A stretch of 64,000 nt of DNA, from assembly GCA_028681335.1 (NCBI GenBank), contig JAQUIT010000005.1:1-64000 (forward strand). Direction: 5' to 3'. The notes under the pieces are model-generated. The model saw only the letters and a list, made by a program, of their open reading frames with translations. It searched no databases and was not told the DNA's origin. The position numbers were made by a program, and so were the translations under genes. This DNA is from Desulfuromonadaceae bacterium (GTDB lineage Bacteria > Desulfobacterota > Desulfuromonadia > Geobacterales > Pseudopelobacteraceae). Of this stretch, positions 35,031 through 43,795 are shown in pieces; position 1 is the stretch's first letter, and each line of letters opens with the position of its first letter.

Positions 35031-36230
35031 TCAAGCCTCTCCGGCAGTACTAATGGATTGGTAAACCTGCTCCAGCGCGGCAGCGCTGTCTGTCCAACTG
35101 AAATGCTGCAGAATGTAGTGTCGTCCGGCGGCGCCCAGTTCCCGACAGAGGGAACGATTTTGCAACAGTTCCACACAGCGGGTAGACATGGCCTGTACGT
35201 CACCCGGTGTGCAGAGCAACGACTGGAGTTCAGGGGCAAGGTATTCGGTTATCTGCCCGACCCGGTCGGCAACCACCGGGATGCCGGAACGGAGCAGCTC
35301 CGTCAGCTTGGCAGGGCATTTGGCCCGGTTGACGAGGGTATCATCAAAGGGGTAGATGGCAAGGTCCCCGGCGGCAAGCAGATCAGGAAGCAGCTTTGGC
35401 TCAGTCCAGCCAGCCATGACGAGCGCCGCCGCGAAACCACCGGCATCTGCCGCCCGCAGCAGTTCTGCTTCCTCGCCCCGCCGTCCCTGCCCGACGACCA
35501 GAAAGCGGACCTCCGGCAGACTCCGCCGAATGGAGGCAAAGAGCTCATGAAGCCTACCCTGGCTAAACTCAAAAAAGCGGGTATAGAGCAGCAGGACAGG
35601 CGCTTCCAGCGGAATTCCCAGCCTTTGGCGCGCTACGCCTCCAGCGCCTTGCGGGAGGTCATCAACACAGTTAGGGAGATAGAACGATTTAGCCGGGAGC
35701 ATCCCCCCTGCAATAGCCAGTTCGCAGAGAACCTTACTGGCAGCGGTTACCGCAGCAGCCCTGCGCAGCAGCCACTGTTCCTGGAAGGCAAACACCCGGC
35801 GTTCTGCTTTTGAGTAAGACTGCGTTTCATTCATCCCCCCCTTCCCCTCCAGGTCATCAGTATCGACCACGACGGGAGGCAGCTGAACACCACAGCGACG
35901 CAACAAGATGAGGAGCATCGCCGCCACGCCGCCATACCCCTTTGGCTTGAAGAGATGGATCAGATCCGGCTTTTCCGCCATCGCAGCGCGTAACATGCGC
36001 CAGGCCATCTGCAGCGTGCCGAACACCCCTTTTGGGGCAAGATGGATATTGACGAGACGAACTCCGCAAACGGTTTCCACCACTCCGGAATCTTCCGGAT
36101 TTGTATAGGGTGGAGCAATGATCGTCACCTGATGACCGCGAGCCTGTATTTCCACCGCAAGCGGCAGCATGCGGGCAATCAGGGTCCCTTTGGGACGGAT
36201 ACCGAATGGTGCCAGAAAGACTATGTTCAT
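35031..36230 (-). CDS. Glycosyltransferase family 4
   Basis: A GT-B glycosyltransferase of 399 aa. The N-terminus MNIVFLAPFGIRPKGTL starts the acceptor domain. The C-terminal donor domain carries VLLLYTRFFEFSQGRLHELF, VMAGWTEPKLLPDLLAAGDLAIYPFDDTLVNRAKCPAKLTELLRSGIPV (the EX7E region, in part) and VADRVGQITEYL. It overlaps the upstream GT2 gene by 4 bp and abuts the YfhO-type gene downstream, so it lies inside a fully coupled operon. The sugar and acceptor are not readable. Confidence 0.88.
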   Translation of the reverse strand: MNIVFLAPFGIRPKGTLIARMLPLAVEIQARGHQVTIIAPPYTNPEDSGVVETVCGVRLVNIHLAPKGVFGTLQMAWRMLRAAMAEKPDLIHLFKPKGYGGVAAMLLILLRRCGVQLPPVVVDTDDLEGKGGMNETQSYSKAERRVFAFQEQWLLRRAAAVTAASKVLCELAIAGGMLPAKSFYLPNCVDDLPQGAGGVARQRLGIPLEAPVLLLYTRFFEFSQGRLHELFASIRRSLPEVRFLVVGQGRRGEEAELLRAADAGGFAAALVMAGWTEPKLLPDLLAAGDLAIYPFDDTLVNRAKCPAKLTELLRSGIPVVADRVGQITEYLAPELQSLLCTPGDVQAMSTRCVELLQNRSLCRELGAAGRHYILQHFSWTDSAAALEQVYQSISTAGEA

Positions 36231-37027
36231 CTTCCCCCCGCCATTTTATCGCCGATCAACGCCGGGATGCGCATCTTCTTCGCCATGCGGTAAAGGCGCG
36301 AGTCGCGCAGCAGGTAGTACAACTCCAGCAGGGTTCGTGACTGGAGCTTGAAGAGGCCGGGATGGTTGCGCATCAGCTGCAGGTGCATCTCCACCCGGAT
36401 GGTCCGGTCCATGGAACGCACCATTGATTCCGGTGCAACCCGGTAGAAGAAGAGCACTTCCGGGATACGCTGCACCTTGCAGCCACGCTCTATGAGTGAC
36501 AGCCAGAAATCCCAATCCTCCCACCCCCTGCTCATGTTCGGATTATAGCCGGCGGTCTGTTCCCAGGAGGACTTTCTGAAAAGCGAGCAGCAGAAGATCA
36601 GATTGGTCAGGAGCATGCCGCGCGGCGAGTACTCCGGGATGTCCCACCGCCCCTGCTGCGCGCCGAAACAGTCGGCGAGGCAGTAGACGATGCCTGTACC
36701 CGGGCTGGCAGCCATGATCGCCACCCCCTTTTCCAGATAGTCGGGAGAAATCCGGTCATCGGCATCGAGCGGTAGTATGAACTCGCCGCACGCTTCGCGG
36801 ATGCCGTTATTGCGCGCCATGGCAAGCCCCTGGTTTGAGGTATGGATAACGCGGGTGTGTGGGCGCTGATAGTTTTTGAGCTTGGCAATGGTCTGCGCAT
36901 CTGTTGAACCATCATCAACGATGATGATCTCAAAATCACGGAACGTCTGGGCGAGAACCGACTCAACAGCTTCGTCCAGATATTCACCATGGTTATAGCA
37001 TGGTATGATGACACTCACCCTAGGCAT
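36227..37027 (-). CDS. Glycosyltransferase family 2
   Basis: A GT-A enzyme of 266 aa. It begins MPRVSVIIPCYNHGEYL, with VDDGSTDAQT, the LPLDADDRISPDYLE acidic motif and GWEDWDFWL (the catalytic ED region). It has no membrane helix. ATG 37027 overlaps the stop of the upstream gene by 8 bp and has GGGG about eight bases upstream. The frame stays open to 37177, but that part lies inside the neighbour and has no family similarity. Confidence 0.88.
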   Translation of the reverse strand: MPRVSVIIPCYNHGEYLDEAVESVLAQTFRDFEIIIVDDGSTDAQTIAKLKNYQRPHTRVIHTSNQGLAMARNNGIREACGEFILPLDADDRISPDYLEKGVAIMAASPGTGIVYCLADCFGAQQGRWDIPEYSPRGMLLTNLIFCCSLFRKSSWEQTAGYNPNMSRGWEDWDFWLSLIERGCKVQRIPEVLFFYRVAPESMVRSMDRTIRVEMHLQLMRNHPGLFKLQSRTLLELYYLLRDSRLYRMAKKMRIPALIGDKMAGGR

Positions 37028-38201
37028 CAGCACCCCTGTTGTTGTCGTTGTCATGCCCCGCCAGTATCGACCGATAGCAACGGCAGAACCGCTCCCCCCC
37101 GAAATTTTCGCGGGCATAGACATAGGCTCTGCCGGACAGGCGCGACAGCTCCACCCTGTTACCGGCCAGTTTTTCAATAGCTATGCACATCGCTTCGGCA
37201 ATCAGATCCTCATCCGCCGAGTTCTCTACAAGCAAGCCGTTCACCCCAGACTGCAGGTGGAAAGCTATCCCGCCAACATCTGTGGCAAGCGGCACCGCCC
37301 CCTGTGCCATCGCCTCCATGATTACCAGCGGAAACCCTTCACGGCTTGAGGTGAGCAGTAGCAGATGCGCACGTTGGTACAATCCTCTCAGCTGTTCCTG
37401 ATCCGCCACTTCTCCGGTAAACGTGCACAGAGGCCGGTCAATCTCCGCCACCCCACCCATCACCTCACCAACCATGGTGAGCGTAACAAGAATGCCCCGT
37501 GCGGCACAGAGTGCGGCAACCCGTCCTGCAAGATGGACACGCTTCTCTGCTGAATCGCGCCCCACGAAGAGGATATCAAGAGCTCCGGCGGCAGCTTTTT
37601 CAGGGCACACAGCTGGAATATCAACCCGGTTTTCAATGACTTCAATCCGCTGAGCCAAAGAGTCATCAAGCCCTCTGCTCCGGTATTGCATTATCAGGTC
37701 ATCCCTGGTCTGCGGCGTAATGACGACGCGCGTATCGATACGCTGAACCACCGGCAGACTGAAATCCTCCGCGCCGCCGCCAAAGGCGTGGAGCAGATCC
37801 ACAACCCGCACATGCGCAGCCAGGTACGGGAGCATCTTATAGAAAAAGAGCGTATTGCAGCCAAAGACAACGGCGTTGGGATGCCTGTTGACCACCCCCG
37901 CCATAATCCAGGCACTAAGCGGGTAGCTGTATTTCAGGCGCAACCGCCAGTTAAAGACGCGGGCAGACCGGGCAAACAAACTCTGAAGCACAGCTGGCCG
38001 TGGCGACCATTTGCAGAAGAAAACCCAGGGGCGTTCCGGGGCAAAGCAGGCAACGATATCCGCGTGCACCCGCTCGGCACCACCGATGTGGCAAAAGGGG
38101 AAGAAGAAAAACAGGCCGGAGCGGTTTTTAGCGGGAAGCAGCCACGAGAACAGTCTACCGGCACCAGGAGCAATGTTCTGGAGAAAACCTCTCAAGCTCA
38201 T
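37020..38201 (-). CDS. Glycosyltransferase family 4
   Basis: A GT-B enzyme of 393 aa. The N-terminal half has FFFPFCHIGGAERVHADI (the GGAE motif of GT4). The donor half has DILFVGRDSAEKRVHLAGR and LLLTSSREGFPLVIMEAMAQGAVP, a clear EX7E motif. Start ATG 38201 shares one base with the upstream stop (TGATG). A longer frame reaches 38252 inside the neighbour. It belongs to the coupled polysaccharide operon. Confidence 0.9.
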   Translation of the reverse strand: MSLRGFLQNIAPGAGRLFSWLLPAKNRSGLFFFFPFCHIGGAERVHADIVACFAPERPWVFFCKWSPRPAVLQSLFARSARVFNWRLRLKYSYPLSAWIMAGVVNRHPNAVVFGCNTLFFYKMLPYLAAHVRVVDLLHAFGGGAEDFSLPVVQRIDTRVVITPQTRDDLIMQYRSRGLDDSLAQRIEVIENRVDIPAVCPEKAAAGALDILFVGRDSAEKRVHLAGRVAALCAARGILVTLTMVGEVMGGVAEIDRPLCTFTGEVADQEQLRGLYQRAHLLLLTSSREGFPLVIMEAMAQGAVPLATDVGGIAFHLQSGVNGLLVENSADEDLIAEAMCIAIEKLAGNRVELSRLSGRAYVYARENFGGERFCRCYRSILAGHDNDNNRGADA

Positions 38202-39346
38202 CACGCCGCCCCCTTGATCGAGTCGACAAGGTACTCCGCCGTTTCTCGACACATCCGCTCTTCTCCAAACAGCTCCTCCGCCCGATTGTGCATGGCACGA
38301 CCCAATGTGGCGCGCAAATCAGCATCGTCGATCAGTCGCAGCAGAACATCCGCCAAGGCTGAGGCGTCGGCAGGCGGGGCAAGATACCCGCAGCCGGCTT
38401 CCCCGACAGCCTCCCGCAACCCAGGTATGTCACTGCCGGCCACCGGCAGGCCGCTGAACATGGCCTCAAGAACGGCATTCGGGATACCTTCACTGACTGA
38501 GCTATGAACACAGATATCCGAAGCGTTTAGCAAGCCGGCGACGTCATTAACCGCCCCGAGAAAACAGACCTGCCCGGCGACGCCCAACTGCTCCGCCTGC
38601 AACTTGAGCGCCTCGGCGGTGTCATCCGGACGTCCGGCCAGCGCCAGCAACGGCGTATCCTCCCCCTGTCGTTGCTCCAGTACTCTACGCCAGGCTTTCA
38701 GCAGGGTGGCGTGATCCTTGTATCTGCTCAGATTGGCAACCATGGTGACCAGAACCTGCCCATCGTTCAGTTTCAGGCGGTTCCGCCATTCAGAGCGGCT
38801 CTGAGCCGGCGCAGGCACTGTTATGCCGTTGCGGATAAGCTGCACATCCTCGGGACGTATGCCGAATGTATCGACAAGATAACGCCTGCCTATATCGGCG
38901 TTGGCAATGAAATGTCGGCTCTGCCCTATGGCACTGCGATGCAGCAGGGTCGGCTCCAGCAGCAGCCCGGCATCGGCCTGGTTCCAGACACAGAGCCGCA
39001 CTCCGCAGATTCGCCACAACAGGGCAGCAGCAAGATTGGGAACTTTTGTGTACGAAAGGAGGATGTCCGGTTTTTCCGCTCTTAGACGCAGGGCCAAGCG
39101 CAGCAGATGCGGCAGGCGGCGGCGCAGCCCCCAGTGGAGCCGGACCACACTCCAGGGAATATGCCGTGAGTCGCAGATATCAGCTACCACACCGTGCCCC
39201 CCACCTAACCCCCAGACAGTGACACATGCGCCCTCATGCTCCTTCAGATAGCGGGCAAGGATCAGACCCTGACGCTCCGCTCCTCCCATATCAAGACTGC
39301 CAAAGAGGATGAGAACACGTTTGTTATGTAGCGGTGAGGGGTGCAT
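38201..39346 (-). CDS. Glycosyltransferase family 4
   Basis: A GT-B enzyme of 381 aa. It has VLILFGSLDMGGAERQGLILA at the start (a GGAE motif), VTMVANLSRYKDHATLLKAW in the donor domain, and SSVSEGIPNAVLEAMFSGLPV as EX7E, so it is a textbook GT4. It starts 3 bp after the methyltransferase stop. Similarity to the next gene suggests an old duplication. The sugar is unknown. Confidence 0.92.
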   Translation of the reverse strand: MHPSPLHNKRVLILFGSLDMGGAERQGLILARYLKEHEGACVTVWGLGGGHGVVADICDSRHIPWSVVRLHWGLRRRLPHLLRLALRLRAEKPDILLSYTKVPNLAAALLWRICGVRLCVWNQADAGLLLEPTLLHRSAIGQSRHFIANADIGRRYLVDTFGIRPEDVQLIRNGITVPAPAQSRSEWRNRLKLNDGQVLVTMVANLSRYKDHATLLKAWRRVLEQRQGEDTPLLALAGRPDDTAEALKLQAEQLGVAGQVCFLGAVNDVAGLLNASDICVHSSVSEGIPNAVLEAMFSGLPVAGSDIPGLREAVGEAGCGYLAPPADASALADVLLRLIDDADLRATLGRAMHNRAEELFGEERMCRETAEYLVDSIKGAA

Positions 39347-39349
39347 CTC

Positions 39350-40057
39350 TCAGATTTCCACGGCTTCACACAGGGCTGCCATACCTGATTTGGTAAGACC
39401 TGGAGCGAGGTTTGAGCCAAAGTTGTAGAAGGAGAGGCTCTGCAGACGCAGGCCGGAACGGGAAAGGAGCTGTGTCAGCGTGTGAGGGGTAAAGGTGTAA
39501 CAGTGGTCGGGATGGATCACCTCAAAACCGTGCATGGCCGCCATAAAGGCATACATGTCATAGGCGTTCGGCACGGTAAGGCAGAGTTGGGCGCAGTTCA
39601 GACGACAGAGTTCGGCCAGCCTCTCCAGCACCAACCCCGGATTGGAAACGTGTTCCAGTACTTCCGGGAAAAGAATCAGATCAAATCCGGATTGGAGCTG
39701 CTCCGGGATGTCGCCTTCGGCAAGATTCCAGGTGATATTGCAGTGGTCGCCGGTCAGTGAGCGATAGCGGTCAAGAAGCGGCTGATCAATGTCCACGCCA
39801 TAGAGCGAAGCGGAAACACCGGCCAGCTGCGTATGAAGCAGGCTGCCGTCCTGTATTTTACGTTCCAGAAAGATTGAGTCCAGAAAGCCGAAATGGAGCA
39901 CCCGTTTTCCGGTAGCACGTTCCAGCAGGAACGGTTCCCGCTCTACCAGACACTCGGACAGGTGACGAAAATCCTGGCGAAGAACGGAATCAGTCTCCGC
40001 GAGCATCCGGCGACAGACGCGATAACCGCGGAGAAAACGTAAGAGAGTTGCTATCAT
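39350..40057 (-). CDS. SAM-dependent methyltransferase (class I) of the glycan operon
   Basis: A 235-aa methyltransferase. KRVLHFGFLDSIFLERK occupies the usual SAM motif I position in diverged form. Motif II-like SASLYGVDIDQPLLDRY and FDLILFPEVLEHVSNPGLVLERL are typical of the Methyltransf_11/23 group found in polysaccharide clusters, where they cap or decorate sugars. ATG 40057 has GGAG five bases upstream. The frame is open to 40357 but that part is inside the flippase gene. Motif I lacks the usual GxGxG, so activity is likely but not certain. Confidence 0.75.
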   Translation of the reverse strand: MIATLLRFLRGYRVCRRMLAETDSVLRQDFRHLSECLVEREPFLLERATGKRVLHFGFLDSIFLERKIQDGSLLHTQLAGVSASLYGVDIDQPLLDRYRSLTGDHCNITWNLAEGDIPEQLQSGFDLILFPEVLEHVSNPGLVLERLAELCRLNCAQLCLTVPNAYDMYAFMAAMHGFEVIHPDHCYTFTPHTLTQLLSRSGLRLQSLSFYNFGSNLAPGLTKSGMAALCEAVEI

Positions 40058-40080
40058 AACACTCCAGTTGATATCAAAAG

Positions 40081-41418
40081 TCACCACCAACGCGGATAGA
40101 CAAGAGCGCGGGTGATCATCCCGGCAGCGGGCCATAATGATCGTGAGCAGAGGCAGGCACCGTGGGCGGCTACCCAGTAGGAGATACAGGTCGCGAGCGC
40201 CGCCCCCATTGCGCCCCAGCGGGGAATGAGCAGCAGATTCAGCAGTATGTTTGTTGCTGCTCCGGCGCTCGTGCTCCAGAGCAGCGCTTTGCCCCAATCC
40301 AAAGCGATGAAATGGGCATTTCTTATCACCGTAAGATTGGCAAAGACCCCGGCCCAAATCAGGACAGAGAGGAGCGGAGCAGCCGGTTGGTAAGCGGCAC
40401 CAAACAGCAGCTGCACAATCCAGGGCGCCAGCAGTGTGGCCGGCAGAGCGATTACATATCCCAAAAAGACCAGCAGGTTGTATAGCTGTTGGACTTTGGC
40501 ATTAAAAACGTCAGGATCACTGTTTTTAAGTGTCACAATTCTGGGGAAAACCGCGGTAATAATTGCGGCTGGCACAAAATACCAGACCTCCGATATGCGT
40601 ACGGCAGCAGCGTAGTGTCCCATTTCCTGCGCCGACACCATAGCCCCCAGCATGACCTGATCAATTCGCAGGTAGATCATGAAGACTATCCCGGACAGCA
40701 GCATGGGCACTGCCCCGGTGAACATGGAACGGAAACGGTCCCTGCTGAAACTCCAGAGCATCAACCGTTCCCCGCTCAGACGGTAGGCAAACATAAGTCC
40801 GCAGCTGACGATCAGCGCTTCGGCAGCAGTGGCCCACGCTATTGCGATGAGGGACGCACCCATCATGACGCAGATCATTTTACCCAGCGAAGAGAGAGAA
40901 AAGGCAGTCATCCGGACGATGGCGACGCAACGGGTGGCTATCTGGGACTGAAACCAGAGATCAATAACCTCAACTGCCTGAAAAACCAGAGAGCTGCTCA
41001 GGAGCAACACAAGCAGCAGAGTTGTACGGTCATCCGGACGGATCAGCGTCAGTGCCACCACTGCGAGTGGTAGAGACACCAGGCCGGCGCTGATACGTAT
41101 AACAAAGGCGGTACCAAGCACGGCCTGTCTCTCATCAGGAAAGGCAACCAGCTCCCGCACCACCAATGATTCGAGTCCGAACAGCGCAATGGCTGAAAAC
41201 ATCATGACGTATGAACCGGCAAAGCTAAGCAGACCGTACCCTTCCGGTCCAAGATAGCGGGCAACCCAGACGCCGATAAAAAGGCCGACACCCATCCTGA
41301 GTAAGCGGTCAGAAAATATCCAGCCGGTATTTACAATCATCTTTTGCAGGGTGTAGCGACCTTCAATTCTTTGGCGGAGCGGAAGCGGAAGCAGTTTCAG
41401 CCAACCCTGATTGTTCAA
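40081..41418 (-). CDS. Polysaccharide flippase (Wzx/MATE-like, MVF superfamily)
   Basis: A membrane protein of 445 aa with about 12-14 hydrophobic helices. It has the opening MIVNTGWIFSDRLLRMGVG and YLGPEGYGLLSFA, which is the polysaccharide biosynthesis flippase signature. It would move the undecaprenyl-linked oligosaccharide outward. TTG 41418 overlaps the fcl stop and has AGGAAGGG upstream. An internal ATG at 41340 would still keep all helices. A polymerase (Wzy) is not obvious in the operon, unless the YfhO-type protein or a gene outside serves. Confidence 0.87.
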   Translation of the reverse strand: MNNQGWLKLLPLPLRQRIEGRYTLQKMIVNTGWIFSDRLLRMGVGLFIGVWVARYLGPEGYGLLSFAGSYVMMFSAIALFGLESLVVRELVAFPDERQAVLGTAFVIRISAGLVSLPLAVVALTLIRPDDRTTLLLVLLLSSSLVFQAVEVIDLWFQSQIATRCVAIVRMTAFSLSSLGKMICVMMGASLIAIAWATAAEALIVSCGLMFAYRLSGERLMLWSFSRDRFRSMFTGAVPMLLSGIVFMIYLRIDQVMLGAMVSAQEMGHYAAAVRISEVWYFVPAAIITAVFPRIVTLKNSDPDVFNAKVQQLYNLLVFLGYVIALPATLLAPWIVQLLFGAAYQPAAPLLSVLIWAGVFANLTVIRNAHFIALDWGKALLWSTSAGAATNILLNLLLIPRWGAMGAALATCISYWVAAHGACLCSRSLWPAAGMITRALVYPRWW

Positions 41419-42389
41419 GGACGCCCTTCCTGTAACGACTCCACATACCATTGATACGCCCCGGCAATGCCGTCGCGCAGCTCAATGGCATGCCGCCACC
41501 CCAGAGCATGAATCCGCGAAGAGTCAGCCAGCTTGCGCGGTGTTCCGTCAGGCTTGTCGGCATCCAAAACAATTGTCCCGCTAAAGCCGACCACATCTTG
41601 TACCAACAGCGCCAGATCGTGAATGCTTATCTCCTGCCCGGAACCGACATTGATCAGGGCAGGCGCAAGAGGATCATTGAGCAGCTCATTGTAGCGGGGG
41701 TCGTCGAGGTTCATCAAAAAAACGCAGGCAGTGGCCAGATCGTCAACCTGGAGAAATTCGCGCAGCGGCGTACCACTCCCCCAGATCGTCACGGAAGCAT
41801 CGCCGCGCAGCTTTGCTTCATGAAATTTGCGGATCATGGCCGGCAGCACATGGGACTTCTCAAGATCGAAGTTGTCGTTGGGGCCGTAGAGGTTATTCGG
41901 CATGGCAGACAGATAGCTGGTGCCATACTGCTGGTTATACGAGCGGCACTGGCAAATCCCGGCAATCTTGGCAATTGCATAGGCGTCATTGGTCGGCTCC
42001 AGAGGACCGGTCAGCAGGTATTCCTCCTTCATCGGCTGCGGGGCGAATTTGGGATAGATACAGGTACTGCCGAGGAACAGGAGACGTGTGACACCGGCAC
42101 TCCATGAGCTGTGAATGATGTTTGTCTGGATCATCAGATTGTCATGAATGAATTCGCCCTTATAGGTGCTGTTGGCGATAATGCCTCCAACGCGGGCAGC
42201 GGCAAGGAAAACGTATTCCGGGCGGTGCAGGCTAAAAAAAGCTTCAACCGCACTCTGGTTGCAGAGATCAAGCTCGCTTCGCGAGCGGAGCAGCAGGTTG
42301 TTGTACCCCGCCCCCTGAAGTGCCCGTACAATTGCAGAACCAACCATGCCGCGGTGACCGGCAACAAATATTTTAGCATCACTATGCAT
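41415..42389 (-). CDS. fcl: GDP-L-fucose synthase
   Basis: Converts GDP-4-keto-6-deoxymannose to GDP-L-fucose with NADPH (a dual epimerase/reductase). It has the Rossmann start FVAGHRGMVGSAIVR, catalytic serine and cysteine in LGSTCIYP, YxxxK in YAIAKIAGI, and NNLYGPNDNF with the SHVLP histidine. At 324 aa it is standard. ATG 42389 is preceded by GGAAGAG. It opens the polysaccharide operon, so fucose or a related sugar is probably in the product. The partner gmd is not in the window. Confidence 0.93.
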   Translation of the reverse strand: MHSDAKIFVAGHRGMVGSAIVRALQGAGYNNLLLRSRSELDLCNQSAVEAFFSLHRPEYVFLAAARVGGIIANSTYKGEFIHDNLMIQTNIIHSSWSAGVTRLLFLGSTCIYPKFAPQPMKEEYLLTGPLEPTNDAYAIAKIAGICQCRSYNQQYGTSYLSAMPNNLYGPNDNFDLEKSHVLPAMIRKFHEAKLRGDASVTIWGSGTPLREFLQVDDLATACVFLMNLDDPRYNELLNDPLAPALINVGSGQEISIHDLALLVQDVVGFSGTIVLDADKPDGTPRKLADSSRIHALGWRHAIELRDGIAGAYQWYVESLQEGRP

Positions 42390-42446
42390 CTGCTCTTCCG
42401 TCCTCTGTTTCTTTGGAATGTATATAAAGTGCCATGCAGCTGGTCA

Positions 42447-42791
42447 TTACCGACCTTCAGCGTGGGAGTAGCGGATAACGGTCGCTTTTTCCAGCGTGAT
42501 CATCCCTCCACCCATCATGGCATCAATCCTCGGCATGACAGCATTGATTTTTTCCTGACTGTCGACGGCCTCAACAACAAGTGGCAGGTCGGCAGAGAGG
42601 TCCAGCAGCTTTTGCGTGTGATAGACCCGATTGGCCCCGAAGCCACTAACGCCGCGCAGCACCGTCGCACCGGCAAACCCCTCGCTCCGCAGCAGCTCCA
42701 CCAGAGCCTGATAAAGCGGCTTATGCCCGTGGCGATCACCTTCACCGATAAAAATCCGCATCAGCACCTGTTCACCAACCAGTTTTGTCAT
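42447..42791 (-). CDS. DUF190 protein (CrcB-associated)
   Basis: A small cytoplasmic protein of 114 aa in the DUF190 family. It has VLMRIFIGEGDRHGHKPLYQALVELLRSEGFAGATVLRGVSGFGA (in part) and LPLVVEAVD, which form a ferredoxin-like fold similar to PII proteins. It is commonly encoded beside crcB, and a regulatory or accessory role in fluoride resistance is supposed but not known. AAGGA lies eight bases before ATG 42791. The gene is 10 bp from the crcB stop. Confidence 0.87.
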   Translation of the reverse strand: MTKLVGEQVLMRIFIGEGDRHGHKPLYQALVELLRSEGFAGATVLRGVSGFGANRVYHTQKLLDLSADLPLVVEAVDSQEKINAVMPRIDAMMGGGMITLEKATVIRYSHAEGR

Positions 42792-42801
42792 AACAGTATC
42801 C

Positions 42802-43179
42802 TTATGCCAGAGTCCTGACCGTAACAATCCCAAGCCAGGTAAACAACAGACAGACAGCAACACTTGCCATAATATTTACAAAAGCCACCAGGAACCGGCC
42901 ATCCTCCAACAGTGAAAAGGTCTCATAGCTGAAGGTTGAAAAGGTCGTCAAACCACCGAGGAACCCGATTGTCAACCCGAGCCGCAACGTCTCAGGAATC
43001 AACGTACTGCGCAGCCCGAGTTCCATAATAAGGCCGATCAGAAACGCCCCGAGAATATTGACTACAAAGGTACCATAGGGAAAAGTGCGGCCCATAAAGC
43101 TGTAGACCCATCCCGACAGGTAGTAGCGGGTAAGTCCGCCGCCGGCGCAACAGATGGCTATTGCCGCAGCTGTCTTCAT
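42802..43179 (-). CDS. crcB: Fluoride channel CrcB (FluC)
   Basis: A fluoride-specific export channel of 125 aa with four helices. It has AIAICCAGGGLTRYYLS, FPYGTFVVNILGAFLIG and the pore signature GFLGGLTTFSTFSYE, which holds the phenylalanine and threonine/serine track that guides fluoride. ATG 43179 has GGGGAG eight bases upstream. A GTG at 43188 is too close to that site. A single crcB of this type would work as a dual-topology homodimer. I see no fluoride riboswitch in the 27 bp before it. Confidence 0.93.
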   Translation of the reverse strand: MKTAAAIAICCAGGGLTRYYLSGWVYSFMGRTFPYGTFVVNILGAFLIGLIMELGLRSTLIPETLRLGLTIGFLGGLTTFSTFSYETFSLLEDGRFLVAFVNIMASVAVCLLFTWLGIVTVRTLA

Positions 43180-43206
43180 ATCAAACACTCCCCGCTCATC
43201 ATGGAG

Positions 43207-43623
43207 TTAGAGGTCCTCTCCGGTAGTAGTCAGTACCAGTTTGCCATGCTTGACCCCTTTGACGCTGATCAGCTCATCGGCAATCTGCTTTACCAGCAGG
43301 ACTGTCCCGCGAATAACAAGCACTTCCAGGCAGTTGTGGGCATCGAGATGGATATGCAGTGTCGAAACGATCTGGTCGTGATGCGCATGCTGGTGATCGG
43401 TCAGCTTATCGGCAAGATCCCGCACATGGTGATTATAAACCAGTGTCACCGTGCCGACAGCCTCCTGGTCCTCCGCCCCACAACGTTCCTCAACCAGCGA
43501 GGCGCGAATAAGATCGCGAATCGCCTCGGAACGGTTCATATAGCTCTTTTGCTCGATCAGCTGATCGAAATTCTGCAGCAACTTTTCATCCAGCGAAATA
43601 CCAAACCTGACTGTCTGTCCCAC
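43207..43623 (-). CDS. nikR: Nickel-responsive regulator NikR
   Basis: A ribbon-helix-helix repressor with a C-terminal ACT-like nickel domain, 138 aa. The N-terminal [18 protein letters not shown] and [10 protein letters not shown] form the DNA-binding part. The four nickel ligands of E. coli NikR map with a shift of three: H79, H90, H92 and C98 ([13 protein letters not shown]). It is divergent from the cbiQ-cbiO pair, so nickel-controlled transport of nickel or cobalt is likely. I searched the 170-bp gap for GTGTTAC half-sites in the usual paired form and found only one half. Confidence 0.93.
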   Translation of the reverse strand: MGQTVRFGISLDEKLLQNFDQLIEQKSYMNRSEAIRDLIRASLVEERCGAEDQEAVGTVTLVYNHHVRDLADKLTDHQHAHHDQIVSTLHIHLDAHNCLEVLVIRGTVLLVKQIADELISVKGVKHGKLVLTTTGEDL

Positions 43624-43795
43624 GTTTTGCCCCCTTGTACCAGATCAACCGATCGCATCCTAGCCGATTTCAAACTAAATGTCACGATCCTGCATGTACT
43701 CTCTTTTCCGTGTAATTATTATGATAAGTGTGTTACAGATTCGGCCACAACAAGAGATATTCACTCCCTACACCGCTAAAGGACCGCACACCGTC

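Noticed and set aside
40058..40357. N-terminal 100-codon extension of the methyltransferase
   Set aside because: It lies within the flippase gene and shows no domain. The ATG at 40057 has a ribosome site.
43180..43206. Fluoride riboswitch before crcB
   Set aside because: Only 27 bp separate crcB and nikR, too short for the motif, and no conserved segments are seen.
43679..43795. N-terminal extension of CbiQ (39 residues)
   Set aside because: It has no family similarity and lies in the divergent promoter region. The protein begins naturally at ATG 43796.
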